Source of the DNA: Shewanella sp. UCD-KL12
GTDB lineage: Bacteria; Pseudomonadota; Gammaproteobacteria; Enterobacterales; Shewanellaceae
Reading direction: 5' to 3'
Length of the DNA stretch: 64,000 bases
Assembly (NCBI RefSeq): GCF_001957125.1
Contig: NZ_MPHJ01000001.1
Location: 764,882 to 828,881 of the forward strand
Each line of letters starts with the position of its first letter. Position 1 is the stretch's first letter. The notes beneath the pieces are model-generated. The model saw only the letters and a list, made by a program, of their open reading frames with translations, searched no databases and was not told where the DNA came from. A program made the translations under genes and the position numbers. Below, one piece after another: positions 48,102-57,843 of the stretch.

Positions 48102-49313
48102 ATGAAAAAAACTTTAGTAGCATCGGCATTAACTGCCGCTATATTCGTCCCGTCAGTATCGGCAATTGAAATTTATAAAGACGACAAAAACGCAGTAGAA
48201 ATTGGTGGTTGGATGGATGCTCGCATCATCAACACTCAGGGTGCTACAGAAGTGGTAAACGGCTCATCACGTATTAACTTTGGTTTTACTCGTGATATGG
48301 GCAGTGACTGGAAAACATTTGCAAAACTTGAGTGGGGCGTGAACCCATTCGGTAACAGCGAAATTGTTTACAGCAGTGAAAGTAACTTTGAATCTCAAAG
48401 CAGCGATTTCCTAAACAACCGTCTTGGTTACGCTGGTCTTGCACATGACAAATATGGTTCGCTGTCTATTGGTAAGCAGTGGGGTGTTTGGTACGACGTA
48501 GTTTACAACACTAACCTTGTAAACACTTGGGATGGTAACGCATCTGGTACTTACACATACAATAAAGCAGACGGTGCAGTTAATGGTACTGGTCGTGGCG
48601 ATAACACTGTTCAATACCGTAATGCATTCGGTGACGTTAGCTTCGGTCTTCAAGTACAGCTAAAGCAAGATAGCTTTGATCTAACTGATAACTCAGAAGA
48701 TGGCAATCCTTCTCCTTTCCCGACTGCTGCGAAAAACTTTATGACTGGAAGCTCAACGGCTTCTACTAGCGAAACGATAGCAACAGTTGAATACAACAAC
48801 ACTGTTGGTGGTTCTATCACTTACGCTGCAACTGATATGTTGACTCTTACCGCTGGTTTTAACTTAGGTAAGTTTGACGGTACTATGGTTTCTGGCGAAG
48901 GTATCTCTGAAACAGATTACATCTACGGTGCTGGTCTAACTTGGGGCGGCTTCGAAGAGCCAGGTTTTTATGCTGCAGTGAACATCAACAAAAACGAATT
49001 CCATGACACAGATAACATGGGACGTTTAATGCATGATGCTGTAGGTCTAGAATCACTATTTAGCTACAAGTTTGAGAATGGTCTTAAGCCTATCTTCGCT
49101 TATAACTACCTAAAAGCTGGTGATGCTTATGAAGCGTTCTATAACGATGGCGAGTTTAAGCGTCAGTTCATCGTAGCAGGTCTTCACTTTGTGTGGGATG
49201 ACAGCACAATGCTTTACCTAGAAGCGCGTAAAGATATGAGCGAATTTAATGCTGGTAACCAAACTCCAGATGAAGATGATGGTGTAGCAATCGGTATCAG
49301 ATACTACATGTAA
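48102..49313 (+). CDS. Gram-negative porin
   Basis: Outer membrane trimeric beta-barrel porin, 403 aa with a signal peptide cut after about residue 21 (PSVSA-IEIY). The constriction loop region has the family pattern NRLGYAGLAHDKYGSLSIGKQWGVWYD-like sequence, and the protein ends in Met preceded by aromatic residues (IRYYM), close to the usual C-terminal Phe. The ATG at 48102 has an AAAGG site; upstream frames lack a signal peptide start. Confidence 0.9.
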   Translation: MKKTLVASALTAAIFVPSVSAIEIYKDDKNAVEIGGWMDARIINTQGATEVVNGSSRINFGFTRDMGSDWKTFAKLEWGVNPFGNSEIVYSSESNFESQSSDFLNNRLGYAGLAHDKYGSLSIGKQWGVWYDVVYNTNLVNTWDGNASGTYTYNKADGAVNGTGRGDNTVQYRNAFGDVSFGLQVQLKQDSFDLTDNSEDGNPSPFPTAAKNFMTGSSTASTSETIATVEYNNTVGGSITYAATDMLTLTAGFNLGKFDGTMVSGEGISETDYIYGAGLTWGGFEEPGFYAAVNINKNEFHDTDNMGRLMHDAVGLESLFSYKFENGLKPIFAYNYLKAGDAYEAFYNDGEFKRQFIVAGLHFVWDDSTMLYLEARKDMSEFNAGNQTPDEDDGVAIGIRYYM

Positions 49314-49334
49314 GCTTAATTGTTAAGTTTTTAG

Positions 49335-49360
49335 AAAACGCCCTATATGGGCGTTTTTTT
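49335..49360 (+). terminator. Terminator after the porin
   Basis: AAAACGCCC and GGGCGTTTT pair around TATAT, with a T-run. Confidence 0.92.
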
Positions 49361-49912
49361 ATGGGCTAAATAAAGCCTTTGATTTTCAAGGCTCGTAAGA
49401 TTGCAAGACTGATAGCAAATGTAAATGAATTTGTTCATAACAAAATCAGGAGTTAAGCGTACACTAAAGTTTACGTAAGATGGAGCTTTTGCAATATTAT
49501 GATCAATATGTACATAACAAATTACTTTTTAAGAATCCGCCCTTCGTGAGTCAGCACTTAGGAAGATAAAAACTAGCTGATGGCCAAAGTATTTAATTTT
49601 GTCTATGTATCTCTTTGTTCCCTCGGTTTTTTTTGATTTGACTTGATTGTTATTTCAATACTCTCACATCTTTTTTGAAGACTCATTGAATAATGTTATT
49701 AAAGAAATCTGTAGTTAACACTATGAATAAATAGCCAATCGTATGGAAAGTGACCGTTAAACTAATACTGATGTAAAAAGTGGTGCGAGCTTGTTGCTTA
49801 AATGTTTCACATGTGGTCTTATTTGTTTGCAAATGTACTTCTGGGTAACACTTTGTGTTGCGTTGGATACATTTTACAAAAAATAAAAAATAAGAGTCCA
49901 GGGAGAAACAAC
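49361..49912. other. Long gene-free leader before the TonB-dependent receptor
   Basis: About 550 bp with no reading frame worth calling. It contains two close copies of a short motif CATAACAAA (49436 and 49513 areas). It is AT-rich and probably holds the receptor promoter. No riboswitch or clear Fur box was recognised. Confidence 0.5.
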
Positions 49913-52624
49913 ATGTATAAGAATAGCTTATTAGCTAATTCAGTGCGTTTCGCACTAGTTAGTGGAGCAGCAGCAGCAGCGTTTACAGCTCCAACAGTAA
50001 TCGCAGCTGAAGAAGAGTCAGTAGAGCGCATTGAAGTTACTGGTTCACGAATTAAAAGAACTGATTTAGAAACCGCTAGCCCGATCACTGTATTCTCTGC
50101 AGCTGATATCGCCGCTACTGGTGTATCTACAATGGAAGATTTCGTTCAGAATATTCCTGCTATTAACGGTGGCGCTGAAGGTTCGTCTGTAAACAACGGT
50201 AGCCGTGGTTTCGCAACTGCTTCACTTCGTGGTCTAGGTTCAGGACGTACGCTTGTTTTAATTAACGGCCGTCGTTTTGCATCAGGTGATTTGAACTCAA
50301 TCCCAACTGCTTATGTTGAGCGTGTAGAAGTTTTACGTGATGGTGCATCTACTATCTATGGTTCTGATGCTATTGCTGGTGTTATTAACTTTATCACTAA
50401 GCAAAACTTTGAAGGTGTTGAATTCCAAGCTCAGTATGATCAAACAAGTGAAGGCGATGGTGAAAAATCACTATTATCATTAACTACTGGTGCATCAAGC
50501 GACCGTGGTAATGTTGTTCTTTCTCTACAATACACTGAACGTAAGAAGATTCTTCAAGGTGATCGTGACTTCGCTGATTGTCCAATATTTGAGCGTGATG
50601 GTGAGAAGGTTTGTGGTGGTTCAGGTACAATTCCTTACGGTCAGTTCTTCAATGACAACTACAGTGGACACGTAAAAGATCCTGAAACTGGTGAGGTTCG
50701 TCCTTTTGACCAGGCTGTTGATGGCTTTAACTATGCAACGACAAGTTACATGGTAACGCCACAAGAAGTATTCAGCATTAACGGTGCCGGTCGTTTCGAT
50801 ATTACAGATACACTAAGCACGTTCATTGAAGGTGGTTTTACAAACCGTAAGTCAGACCAGTTAATGGCACCAGAAGGTACTTTCTGGGGTCCAACTATGC
50901 CAGCGAGCAACCCTTATAACCCAGTAGGTGAGGATATCTTCGTTGTACGTCGTCTTCGCGAAACAGCGGGTCGTGCATTTACTCAGGATTTCTCTGATTA
51001 CCGTATGGTTGCAGGCTTAGAAGGTGTTGTTTTTGACGAGTTCGATTGGGATATTTCATATAACTTCGCACGTTTCGTTGATGCACGTCTTGATGAAGGT
51101 CGTGTAAACCCGACTCGTATCGATACGCTACTCGATCCAGCTTTATGTGATGCTGATGCAGATTGTCCAGAAGTGTGGAATATTACAGAAGCGGGTACGC
51201 TTTCTGAAGATATGATCAACTATGCATTTGTTCCAAACTCTCCAATTGTACGTGGTGAGACTCGCCAGCTACAAGCAAACATCTCTGGTGGCCTATTCGG
51301 TCTAGAGCTTCAGGGCGGCGAAGTAATGTTCGGTGCTGGTTATGAGAAGCGTTGGGAAGAGTACTCAAGCACACCAGATGGTGCTGCATCTATTGGTCAG
51401 ATTTATAGTGTTGCTGGTGAAGCTACTGAAGGTCAATACTCAGTAGATGAGCTATATGCAGAGATGGATTTCCCAATTCTTTCTGGTGTAGCGTTTGCTG
51501 ATTCATTACGTTTCACTGCTGCTATCCGTTACTCTGATTTTGATTTCTTAGACGATAGCTCTACAAATACTAAGTTTGGTTTAGAGTGGGCACCGATTGA
51601 AGGTTTACTACTTCGCTCAACTGTTGCTACAGGTTTCCGTGCGCCAAGTGTTTCTGAGCTATATGCTCCTCAGTCAGAAACTAACCTAGCTTATAACGAC
51701 CCATGTGAAGGTTATGGTAGTGGCAGCCAAAGCGCGACAGTTAAAGCTAACTGTGCTGCGGAAGGTCTACCAGGAGATTTCGAACTATCTTCAAATCAGT
51801 CAAGCACAATCGTTGGTGGTAGCGAAGAGCTACAGCCTGAAGAGTCTGACAGCTTAACGCTTGGTGTTGTTTACAGCCATGACAGTGGTTTCAGCATCGG
51901 TCTAGATTACTTTGATATCGAAATTACTAATGGTATCGGTACAGCTGGTACAGATAATATCGTATCTGGCTGTTGGGAAAGTGCTAACTTCTCTAGCCCA
52001 CTATGTGACTTCGTTGAAGGTCCTGGACGTACTGGCGATGCACCGCATGCTACATCTCCGTACCGTACAGCTCTTGGTCCAGTAGCTGGTGTTGTATTAA
52101 CTAACGCTAACTTGTCTACGTTCCAAACTAGTGGTGTCGATTTCGATATCTCATACAAGACTGAAATTGGTTCAGGTGACTTTGGTGCAGTACTTAACGG
52201 TACTTACCTAGATAAGTATAACTACGTACCATTTGACGGTGCTGAGCAAGTTGAAACTGCTGGTAAGGTTGCAGCGGATCAGTGGGAAACTACGCTTGCA
52301 GTATTCTCACAGTGGCGCACAAACTTAACGCTTAACTACGTAATGGATGATTGGAGTGTTACTTGGCAGTCACGTTACCAGTCAGAAGGTGAAGATTACT
52401 TCGCAAGTGAAGATAACCTAGATAATATCGCTGATGCAGTTTTCTATCACGATATCCAAGGTACTTACTTCGTACTTGAGAATACTTCTCTGACTTTAGG
52501 TATCAAAAACTTGTTTGACCAAGATGCACCTTACATCTCAAACAACCAAGATATGAACACTATCCCTGCTTCATATGATACTGCTGGTCAGTACTGGTAT
52601 GCTCGAGTTAATGTAACGTTCTAA
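49913..52624 (+). CDS. TonB-dependent outer membrane receptor
   Basis: A 903-aa receptor with a signal peptide cut near residue 32 (TVIAA). The TonB box-like VERIEVTG is at about 37-44, the plug domain follows (VQNIPAINGG, VLINGRRF, STIYGSDAIAGVINFITK) and the barrel runs to the C-terminal Phe. The Caulobacter-type plug with SRIKRTDLETASPI suggests carbohydrate, peptide or siderophore substrates; the specific ligand is not determinable. The ATG at 49913 has an AGGGAG site. A TPR/oxygenase gene follows. Confidence 0.93.
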   Translation: MYKNSLLANSVRFALVSGAAAAAFTAPTVIAAEEESVERIEVTGSRIKRTDLETASPITVFSAADIAATGVSTMEDFVQNIPAINGGAEGSSVNNGSRGFATASLRGLGSGRTLVLINGRRFASGDLNSIPTAYVERVEVLRDGASTIYGSDAIAGVINFITKQNFEGVEFQAQYDQTSEGDGEKSLLSLTTGASSDRGNVVLSLQYTERKKILQGDRDFADCPIFERDGEKVCGGSGTIPYGQFFNDNYSGHVKDPETGEVRPFDQAVDGFNYATTSYMVTPQEVFSINGAGRFDITDTLSTFIEGGFTNRKSDQLMAPEGTFWGPTMPASNPYNPVGEDIFVVRRLRETAGRAFTQDFSDYRMVAGLEGVVFDEFDWDISYNFARFVDARLDEGRVNPTRIDTLLDPALCDADADCPEVWNITEAGTLSEDMINYAFVPNSPIVRGETRQLQANISGGLFGLELQGGEVMFGAGYEKRWEEYSSTPDGAASIGQIYSVAGEATEGQYSVDELYAEMDFPILSGVAFADSLRFTAAIRYSDFDFLDDSSTNTKFGLEWAPIEGLLLRSTVATGFRAPSVSELYAPQSETNLAYNDPCEGYGSGSQSATVKANCAAEGLPGDFELSSNQSSTIVGGSEELQPEESDSLTLGVVYSHDSGFSIGLDYFDIEITNGIGTAGTDNIVSGCWESANFSSPLCDFVEGPGRTGDAPHATSPYRTALGPVAGVVLTNANLSTFQTSGVDFDISYKTEIGSGDFGAVLNGTYLDKYNYVPFDGAEQVETAGKVAADQWETTLAVFSQWRTNLTLNYVMDDWSVTWQSRYQSEGEDYFASEDNLDNIADAVFYHDIQGTYFVLENTSLTLGIKNLFDQDAPYISNNQDMNTIPASYDTAGQYWYARVNVTF

Positions 52625-52645
52625 AAAATAGTTAAAAAGCTTATA

Positions 52646-52672
52646 AAAGGTCAGCTTATGCTGGCCTTTTTT
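52646..52672 (+). terminator. Terminator after the receptor
   Basis: AAAGGTCAGC and GCTGGCCTTT pair with one wobble around TTAT, plus a T-run. Confidence 0.88.
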
Positions 52673-52713
52673 ATGCTAATTTATCAGTAAGATTAGCGTG
52701 ACAGTGAGGTTGT

Positions 52714-54504
52714 ATGGACAGGAAACTAGCGAATCAAAAGCTTCAAATGGGAGTAAACCTAGTTAAGCAAGGCAGTTATCAAGAAGCGTTAGAACATCTA
52801 TTAGTCCTCCATGAAATCGCACCTCGTGAACCCAATATTTTATTTTTTACAGCAGTCAGCTATCGACATTTAAAAGAGGTTGATAGAAGTATCTATTTTT
52901 TTGAAATCTTAATCCAACATCATCAACTGCCGGGTTACCTTTGTTCGTATGCAAATATGCTGTTAGATAATAATGCTGTAGCCAAAGCCAAGGGGCTATT
53001 AAATCAAGCTATAGATATTGATGGTAACTATTTCGATGCTCATTATAATTTGGCCAGATTAACTCAAGGGCAGTTAGATTATTCTGATGCACTAACATCA
53101 TATCGAATAGCTCACCAGTTAAAGCCAAATCATCAAGATGCCGTTATTGGTTTAGCTCAATGTTTAGTTGGCTTGGGTGAGTATAAAGCGGCCTTATATG
53201 AGTTAGATAGATTTCTCAATATGTACCCTGACTCTATTAAAGTCCTTTATGCCTTGGCTTGTCAGTATGCGCAAAGCAAGCAACTGGAAAAATCAGCGAG
53301 TTTGCTTTTAGAATGCATAGAGAAGGCACCAGAGAATAAAGTTTTTATAGTTAAGTACGCCTCTGTTATCGCTGATGAAGGCCAAATAGCATTAGCGATA
53401 AGTATTTTGATTGAACAGTTAGAAAAAGCGCCATTTGATACAGGCATACATAATGCACTCTTTCAGATCAAGTGGCTTGCTGAGTTAGAGGAGCCGTTTA
53501 GTCATTTTAGTGAAGCTTATGATAGAGAACCCACAAATGTTTTAACCCTAAGCTTTGTAAAAAAACTTATAAAAAATGATGAATTAACAAAAGCTGCTGC
53601 AAAGCTGCCAGCTTTTTTATTGCACAATCCAAGTCATGTAGAAGCACTCACTATTCAAGCTTATTTAGAAAGGGAGTTAGGGGATTTTGATAAAGCAATA
53701 AAGACGTTAAAGCGGATACCCAAACATGCTGAAAAATTAGCTGGGGTATTAAATGAGAAAGCAATCACTTATTTATGCCTAAAACAATATGAAGCAGCTG
53801 AAAATATTGCACGAGAACTTGTTGTTGGCTCACCCAAAAATCAAGGATGGAGAGCGTTATTGGCGACTTGCCTACGCTTAAATGCAAAGAGCGAAGAATA
53901 CAGTGAACTTTATGATTATGACAATCTAGTAAAGTTTTTTACCGTGAATGATGACTGCAATTCAAATCACGAATTAAAGCGTGACCTTATTGAGATACAT
54001 AGGGCTAAGAAACACCCGTTAGAGCAGTCGTTAAGGCATGGAACACAAACAGATGGGCAGCTATTTGATGCTGAAATTGCATCAGTTGATAGGCTAGAGG
54101 ATAAAATTGAGCCAGTGCTCAATACATTTTTTGAATCGATATCCTTAGACTCCAATCATCCCGCTTTTGTTATAGACTATAAAAGTTACAGCTACTTCGG
54201 TTCATGGTCTGTGCTCCTTAATGAGGGGGGACACCATTTAAATCATTTCCATAGTGAGGGGGAGTTTAGTGCTTGCTACTATGTTTCAGTTCCAGAGGCT
54301 GTAAAAACAGGCGGTCAAGGTTGGTTAAAGCTAGGGCAACCAGAGCTAAGTCGGTGGATTAAACTGGAGCCTGATTATTACATTTGTCCCAAAGAGGGGT
54401 CAGTAGCTGTTTTCCCATCCTATATGTGGCATGGAACCAATCCTGTTTTAGCGACTTGTGAAAGGATAACCGTTGCTTTTGATATGAAGCGTTTTGGTCA
54501 TTAA
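52714..54504 (+). CDS. TPR protein with C-terminal 2OG-Fe(II) oxygenase-like domain
   Basis: A 596-aa cytosolic protein. TPR-like repeats occupy about residues 1-390. The C-terminal domain (about 455-596) has the double-stranded beta-helix pattern of putative 2OG-Fe(II) oxygenases: H511-F-H513 in NHFHSEGEF, the YYVSVP strand, distal H573 in MWHGTNP and R584 in ERITVAFDM. The first ligand pair is HxH rather than HxD, as in the 2OG-FeII_Oxy_5-type family. The substrate is unknown; its place after a receptor suggests a linked role. It has its own terminator. Confidence 0.8.
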   Translation: MDRKLANQKLQMGVNLVKQGSYQEALEHLLVLHEIAPREPNILFFTAVSYRHLKEVDRSIYFFEILIQHHQLPGYLCSYANMLLDNNAVAKAKGLLNQAIDIDGNYFDAHYNLARLTQGQLDYSDALTSYRIAHQLKPNHQDAVIGLAQCLVGLGEYKAALYELDRFLNMYPDSIKVLYALACQYAQSKQLEKSASLLLECIEKAPENKVFIVKYASVIADEGQIALAISILIEQLEKAPFDTGIHNALFQIKWLAELEEPFSHFSEAYDREPTNVLTLSFVKKLIKNDELTKAAAKLPAFLLHNPSHVEALTIQAYLERELGDFDKAIKTLKRIPKHAEKLAGVLNEKAITYLCLKQYEAAENIARELVVGSPKNQGWRALLATCLRLNAKSEEYSELYDYDNLVKFFTVNDDCNSNHELKRDLIEIHRAKKHPLEQSLRHGTQTDGQLFDAEIASVDRLEDKIEPVLNTFFESISLDSNHPAFVIDYKSYSYFGSWSVLLNEGGHHLNHFHSEGEFSACYYVSVPEAVKTGGQGWLKLGQPELSRWIKLEPDYYICPKEGSVAVFPSYMWHGTNPVLATCERITVAFDMKRFGH

Positions 54505-54604
54505 CTTATGTTAACCAATTACCGGACTAAAGGCGCTAAGATTTGTTTCGATAGAATAATTTAGAGATCATTTTCTTGTAACTTGAATTCTGTAAAATAT
54601 TGCT

Positions 54605-54646
54605 GAGATACAGATTATTTCAATGTGATCTGTATCTCGTTTTTTT
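54605..54646 (+). terminator. Terminator after the TPR/oxygenase gene
   Basis: GAGATACAGAT and ATCTGTATCTC form a perfect 11-bp stem with a 12-base loop, followed by GTTTTTTT. Confidence 0.9.
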
Positions 54647-54758
54647 GATAGGTGTGAGATTGATGGTGGGCGCATATTGATATTCATTATAAGTTACTTA
54701 AGAGAGTTATAAATTCAATTATTGAGCGAGTTTGTATTAAATTTCGATGATATTGTTT

Positions 54759-54773
54759 ACTGGTGTAACCAGT
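54759..54773. repeat. Palindrome ACTGGT-GTA-ACCAGT
   Basis: A perfect 6-bp inverted repeat in the 664-bp gap before the TonB2-type operon. Possible operator; no partner known. The rest of 54647-54970 shows no gene. Confidence 0.4.
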
Positions 54774-54974
54774 TAAGGTTAATTTTATGTTAAAAGTAAT
54801 AACAAGGTGTTAACTGCTATAAACTCCTATAATTTCAGTTACTAGCATCTCTTACCTACCCATTAGTATAGTGTTCTTGTTAATATATAATTTACTTACT
54901 TGTCCAAAAAACTGCCTCTTGCCTCTTTTCCGCTCTCTACGCTCCTTTTCTACTAGTTTTATCCCGTTTCAATT

Positions 54975-54990
54975 GTTGACACAGGTCAAC
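54975..54990. promoter_or_regulatory. Operator-like palindrome GTTGAC-N4-GTCAAC
   Basis: A perfect 16-bp dyad about 180 bp before the TonB2-type operon, spaced like FNR-family sites but with GTTGAC halves. It overlaps a TTGACA that could serve as a -35 element. Likely a regulator site; the regulator is unknown. Confidence 0.5.
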
Positions 54991-55006
54991 ATTTTGTGAA
55001 ATGATG

Positions 55007-55034
55007 CCAGCGGTGCTACACCCCAGCGGTGTAG
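55007..55034. repeat. CCAGCGGTG direct repeat with CTACAC/GTGTAG inverted repeat
   Basis: Two copies of CCAGCGGTG (55007-55015 and 55023-55031) overlap a perfect stem CTACAC/GTGTAG (55016-55034). It lies in the leader of the TonB2-type operon. Confidence 0.5.
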
Positions 55035-55042
55035 AAAAATAA

Positions 55043-55061
55043 GATAATAATTAACAATCAC
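55043..55061. promoter_or_regulatory. Weak Fur-like box before the TonB2-type operon
   Basis: The 19 bases starting GATAAT match the Fur consensus at 13 positions by hand count. Iron control is typical for TonB energising systems. Confidence 0.3.
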
Positions 55062-55168
55062 AAGAGAAAGACATACTTATGAGCAGGAAATTCTCGCAAA
55101 GATAAGCGGAATTCCGTGTTGTTAATAAGTTAAACCTTTTTAATTTTACTTCAAATTGGTTGGGAACT

Positions 55169-55951
55169 ATGTCCAAGGTAAGCAATAAAACAAAAATCGC
55201 TACAGCGCTCGTAGGCGCACTAGCCTTAGCAGGCTCAAACTTAGTGATTGCAGATCCACTTTCTGACGTTCAGAAGGCTGACAGCAAAATTCACGCTGAA
55301 GCAGCGACATCTCAAAAGAAAGTCGATAAGTACTTTGACCAAGCTCAGGACATGGTGTTCGAGTATGGTTCAGTTGCTGATGAGCGCGAATCACTAAAAT
55401 CTTACAACGATTACGTAGCAGGTCTGGTTGCAGACCAAGAAGCTACAATGAAATCAATTCAAGATGACATCAATGGCGTTGACTCTCTTCGTCAAGGTGT
55501 TGTTCCACTAATGTTTAAGATGGTTGATGCACTAGAGCAGTTCGTTGAACTGGATCTACCATTCAACAAAGAAGTACGTGTTGAGCGTGTGAACAATCTT
55601 AAAACACTACTAAACAGTGCTGAAGTTACTCTAGCTGAAAAGTACCGTCTAATTCTTGATGCTTACAGCATCGAGCGTGAATACGGCGCTACACTATCTG
55701 TTAAAACAGGTAAGTTAGAGCTAAACGGTAAAGAAGTACTAGTAGACTTCTTCAACTTCGGACGCGTATCGCTATATGCGATGAGCCTAGATCAGCGTTC
55801 TGCTTGGATGTTTAACGACGAAACTAAAGCTTGGGATCCTCTAGCAGATAGTACGCTACGTGAGATCACTAAAGGTATCCGTATTGCACGTAAACAGGGT
55901 GCACCGGATCTATTCTCGTTACCAATTCCTGCTGCGGAGGCTGCACAATAA
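55169..55951 (+). CDS. DUF3450 family periplasmic protein
   Basis: A 260-aa protein with a signal peptide (cut near residue 27, VIADP) and a coiled-coil body (about 30-130) followed by the conserved FFNFGRVSLYAMSLDQ block. The family is found with ExbB/ExbD/TonB genes in marine gammaproteobacteria; its role is unknown, perhaps coupling. The ATG at 55169 is preferred to a TTG three codons upstream. First gene of a six-gene operon; its stop shares a base with the next start. Confidence 0.9.
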   Translation: MSKVSNKTKIATALVGALALAGSNLVIADPLSDVQKADSKIHAEAATSQKKVDKYFDQAQDMVFEYGSVADERESLKSYNDYVAGLVADQEATMKSIQDDINGVDSLRQGVVPLMFKMVDALEQFVELDLPFNKEVRVERVNNLKTLLNSAEVTLAEKYRLILDAYSIEREYGATLSVKTGKLELNGKEVLVDFFNFGRVSLYAMSLDQRSAWMFNDETKAWDPLADSTLREITKGIRIARKQGAPDLFSLPIPAAEAAQ

Positions 55952-57306
55952 TGAAGAAGTTAATTACTACAGCAATCGTTGCTGCAACCCTGGCTATGTC
56001 TTCAGGTATTGCTAGCGCTGCAGATGCTCCTAAAACTATCGATCAGTTGCTTAAGCAAGTTCAAACTGACCGTGCAAATGCTGCTAAGACAAACAAGCAG
56101 CGTGAGCAAGAGTTTAAGAATGAGCGTGGCGATAAAGCGGCTCTACTTAAGCGTGAAAAAAATGCCCTAGCTGCCGAAAGACAGCGTGGTAAAGACTTAA
56201 ACCAAGCTTTCCTTGATAACGAGCGTAAAATCGGTCAGTTAGAGGAAGATTTAAAAACAGCTCAAGGTGACTTGGGTGAGATGTTTGGTGTTGTTAAAGG
56301 TGATGCTGGTGACTTCGCAGGTAAACTTGCAGGTTCTAACGTCTCTGCACAGTACCCTGGCCGCGATGTATTCATCGCTGACCTTGGTGCGCGTAAGCAG
56401 CTTCCAAAAATTGATGAGCTAGAGCGTTTCTGGGAAGAGCAGCTGTTTGAAATGGCTGAATCTGGAAAAGTTGTTAAGTTTGACGGTGCTGTAACTACGA
56501 TTGACGGTAATGTTCATAACACTACTATTACTCGTGTTGGCCCATTCAACCTTCTAGCAGATGGTAAGTATGTTGTTTACAACGCTGACCTTAACCTCAT
56601 TCAGGAGCTTTCACAGCAGCCTGATGGTTACCAGGTTAAGACAGTAGGTAACTTCGAAAGTACTACTTCTGGTGCAACCAATCTTTATATTGACCCTGCA
56701 CGTGGTGTTCTACTAAACATCTTCACACAGAAAGCAACCATTGAAGAGCGTATTGAAGCTGGTGGAACCATTGGTTACATCATTATCGGTTTACTTATTC
56801 TTGGTGCACTTATCTCTATTGAGCGTCTAGTTTCACTAGGTGTTATCGGTGCTAAAGTTAAGGCTCAGCGTAAGAACCTTGATAACCCAGGTAATAACGC
56901 ACTTGGCCGTGTACTTCAGGCATACCAAGACAACAAAGATGTTGACGTTGAAACGCTTGAGTTGAAACTTGATGAAGCAATTCTGAAAGAGACGCCAGCG
57001 CTTGAGACTCGTATCTCAATCATTAAGGTACTAGCTGCAATCGCACCTATGATGGGTCTACTTGGTACTGTAACTGGTATGATCGCGACCTTCCAAAGCA
57101 TTCAGTTATTCGGTACTGGTGATCCTAAGCTTATGGCTGGTGGTATCTCTATGGCACTTATGACTACTGTACAGGGTCTAGTTGCTGCACTACCGCTAAT
57201 GCTTATGCACGCAATCGTAATCGCTCGTAGCAAGTCAATCGTACAAGTTCTAGAAGAGCAAAGTGCGGGTATTGTTGCTTCACACGCTGAGAAGAGGAAA
57301 GCCTAA
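55951..57306 (+). CDS. ttpC: TtpC-like MotA/TolQ/ExbB proton channel protein
   Basis: A 451-aa inner membrane protein. The signal peptide (to about residue 23) leads to a periplasmic coiled coil (about 28-115) and a periplasmic domain. Three ExbB-type membrane helices begin at about 274. The ExbB/TolQ signature IAPMMGLLGTVTGMIATF and GGISMALMTTVQGL are present. It matches TtpC, the extra component of Vibrio TonB2 systems. Overlaps on both sides (TAATG) show tight coupling. Confidence 0.85.
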   Translation: MKKLITTAIVAATLAMSSGIASAADAPKTIDQLLKQVQTDRANAAKTNKQREQEFKNERGDKAALLKREKNALAAERQRGKDLNQAFLDNERKIGQLEEDLKTAQGDLGEMFGVVKGDAGDFAGKLAGSNVSAQYPGRDVFIADLGARKQLPKIDELERFWEEQLFEMAESGKVVKFDGAVTTIDGNVHNTTITRVGPFNLLADGKYVVYNADLNLIQELSQQPDGYQVKTVGNFESTTSGATNLYIDPARGVLLNIFTQKATIEERIEAGGTIGYIIIGLLILGALISIERLVSLGVIGAKVKAQRKNLDNPGNNALGRVLQAYQDNKDVDVETLELKLDEAILKETPALETRISIIKVLAAIAPMMGLLGTVTGMIATFQSIQLFGTGDPKLMAGGISMALMTTVQGLVAALPLMLMHAIVIARSKSIVQVLEEQSAGIVASHAEKRKA

Positions 57307-57830
57307 TGTTATTCCTGATGGATATCTGGGATTCCGTCAGGGGCTTCATGGCCTCCGGAGGCGACGTCCTCTGGCTCGTAGCGGCTGTATTGTTTGTCAT
57401 GTGGGTATTGATGCTTGAACGTTACTGGTATCTGAATTGGGTATCACCAAAGGAACATAAAGCAATCATTAGCGCATGGGAAGCACGAGAGGATTCAACC
57501 TCTTGGTATGCACACCGCATCCGTGAAGCTTGGGTATCCCAAGCGAAGCAAGACTTAACGGCACGTATGCTGCTTATCAAAACACTAGTTGCAATCTGTC
57601 CTATGATAGGTCTACTAGGTACCGTAACCGGTATGATATCAGTATTCGATGTGATGGCAGTTCATGGCACGAGTAATGCTCGTATGATGGCAGCTGGTAT
57701 TTCAATGGCGACCATGCCAACTATGGCTGGAATGGTTGCAGCGTTATCAGGAGTATTCTTTAGTACTCGTCTTGACGCTAAGATGAAAATCAGTCTAGAA
57801 AAGCTAAAAGACAGCCTGCCGCACCACTAG
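57306..57830 (+). CDS. exbB: ExbB2-type biopolymer transport protein
   Basis: A 174-aa inner membrane protein with three helices. The signature CPMIGLLGTVTGMISVFD and AAGISMATMPTMAGMVAA mark the ExbB/TolQ family. It forms the proton channel with ExbD. The short form is typical of TonB2 systems. The start overlaps the TtpC-like stop as TAATG. Confidence 0.93.
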   Translation: MLFLMDIWDSVRGFMASGGDVLWLVAAVLFVMWVLMLERYWYLNWVSPKEHKAIISAWEAREDSTSWYAHRIREAWVSQAKQDLTARMLLIKTLVAICPMIGLLGTVTGMISVFDVMAVHGTSNARMMAAGISMATMPTMAGMVAALSGVFFSTRLDAKMKISLEKLKDSLPHH

Positions 57831-57843
57831 AGAGAGATTGATT

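Noticed and set aside
49361..49912. Riboswitch upstream of the TonB-dependent receptor
   Set aside because: No cobalamin-box or other conserved riboswitch core could be found by eye.
54624..54640. CRP-like TGTGATCTGTATC
   Set aside because: It is part of the perfect terminator stem, so the match is explained by the hairpin.
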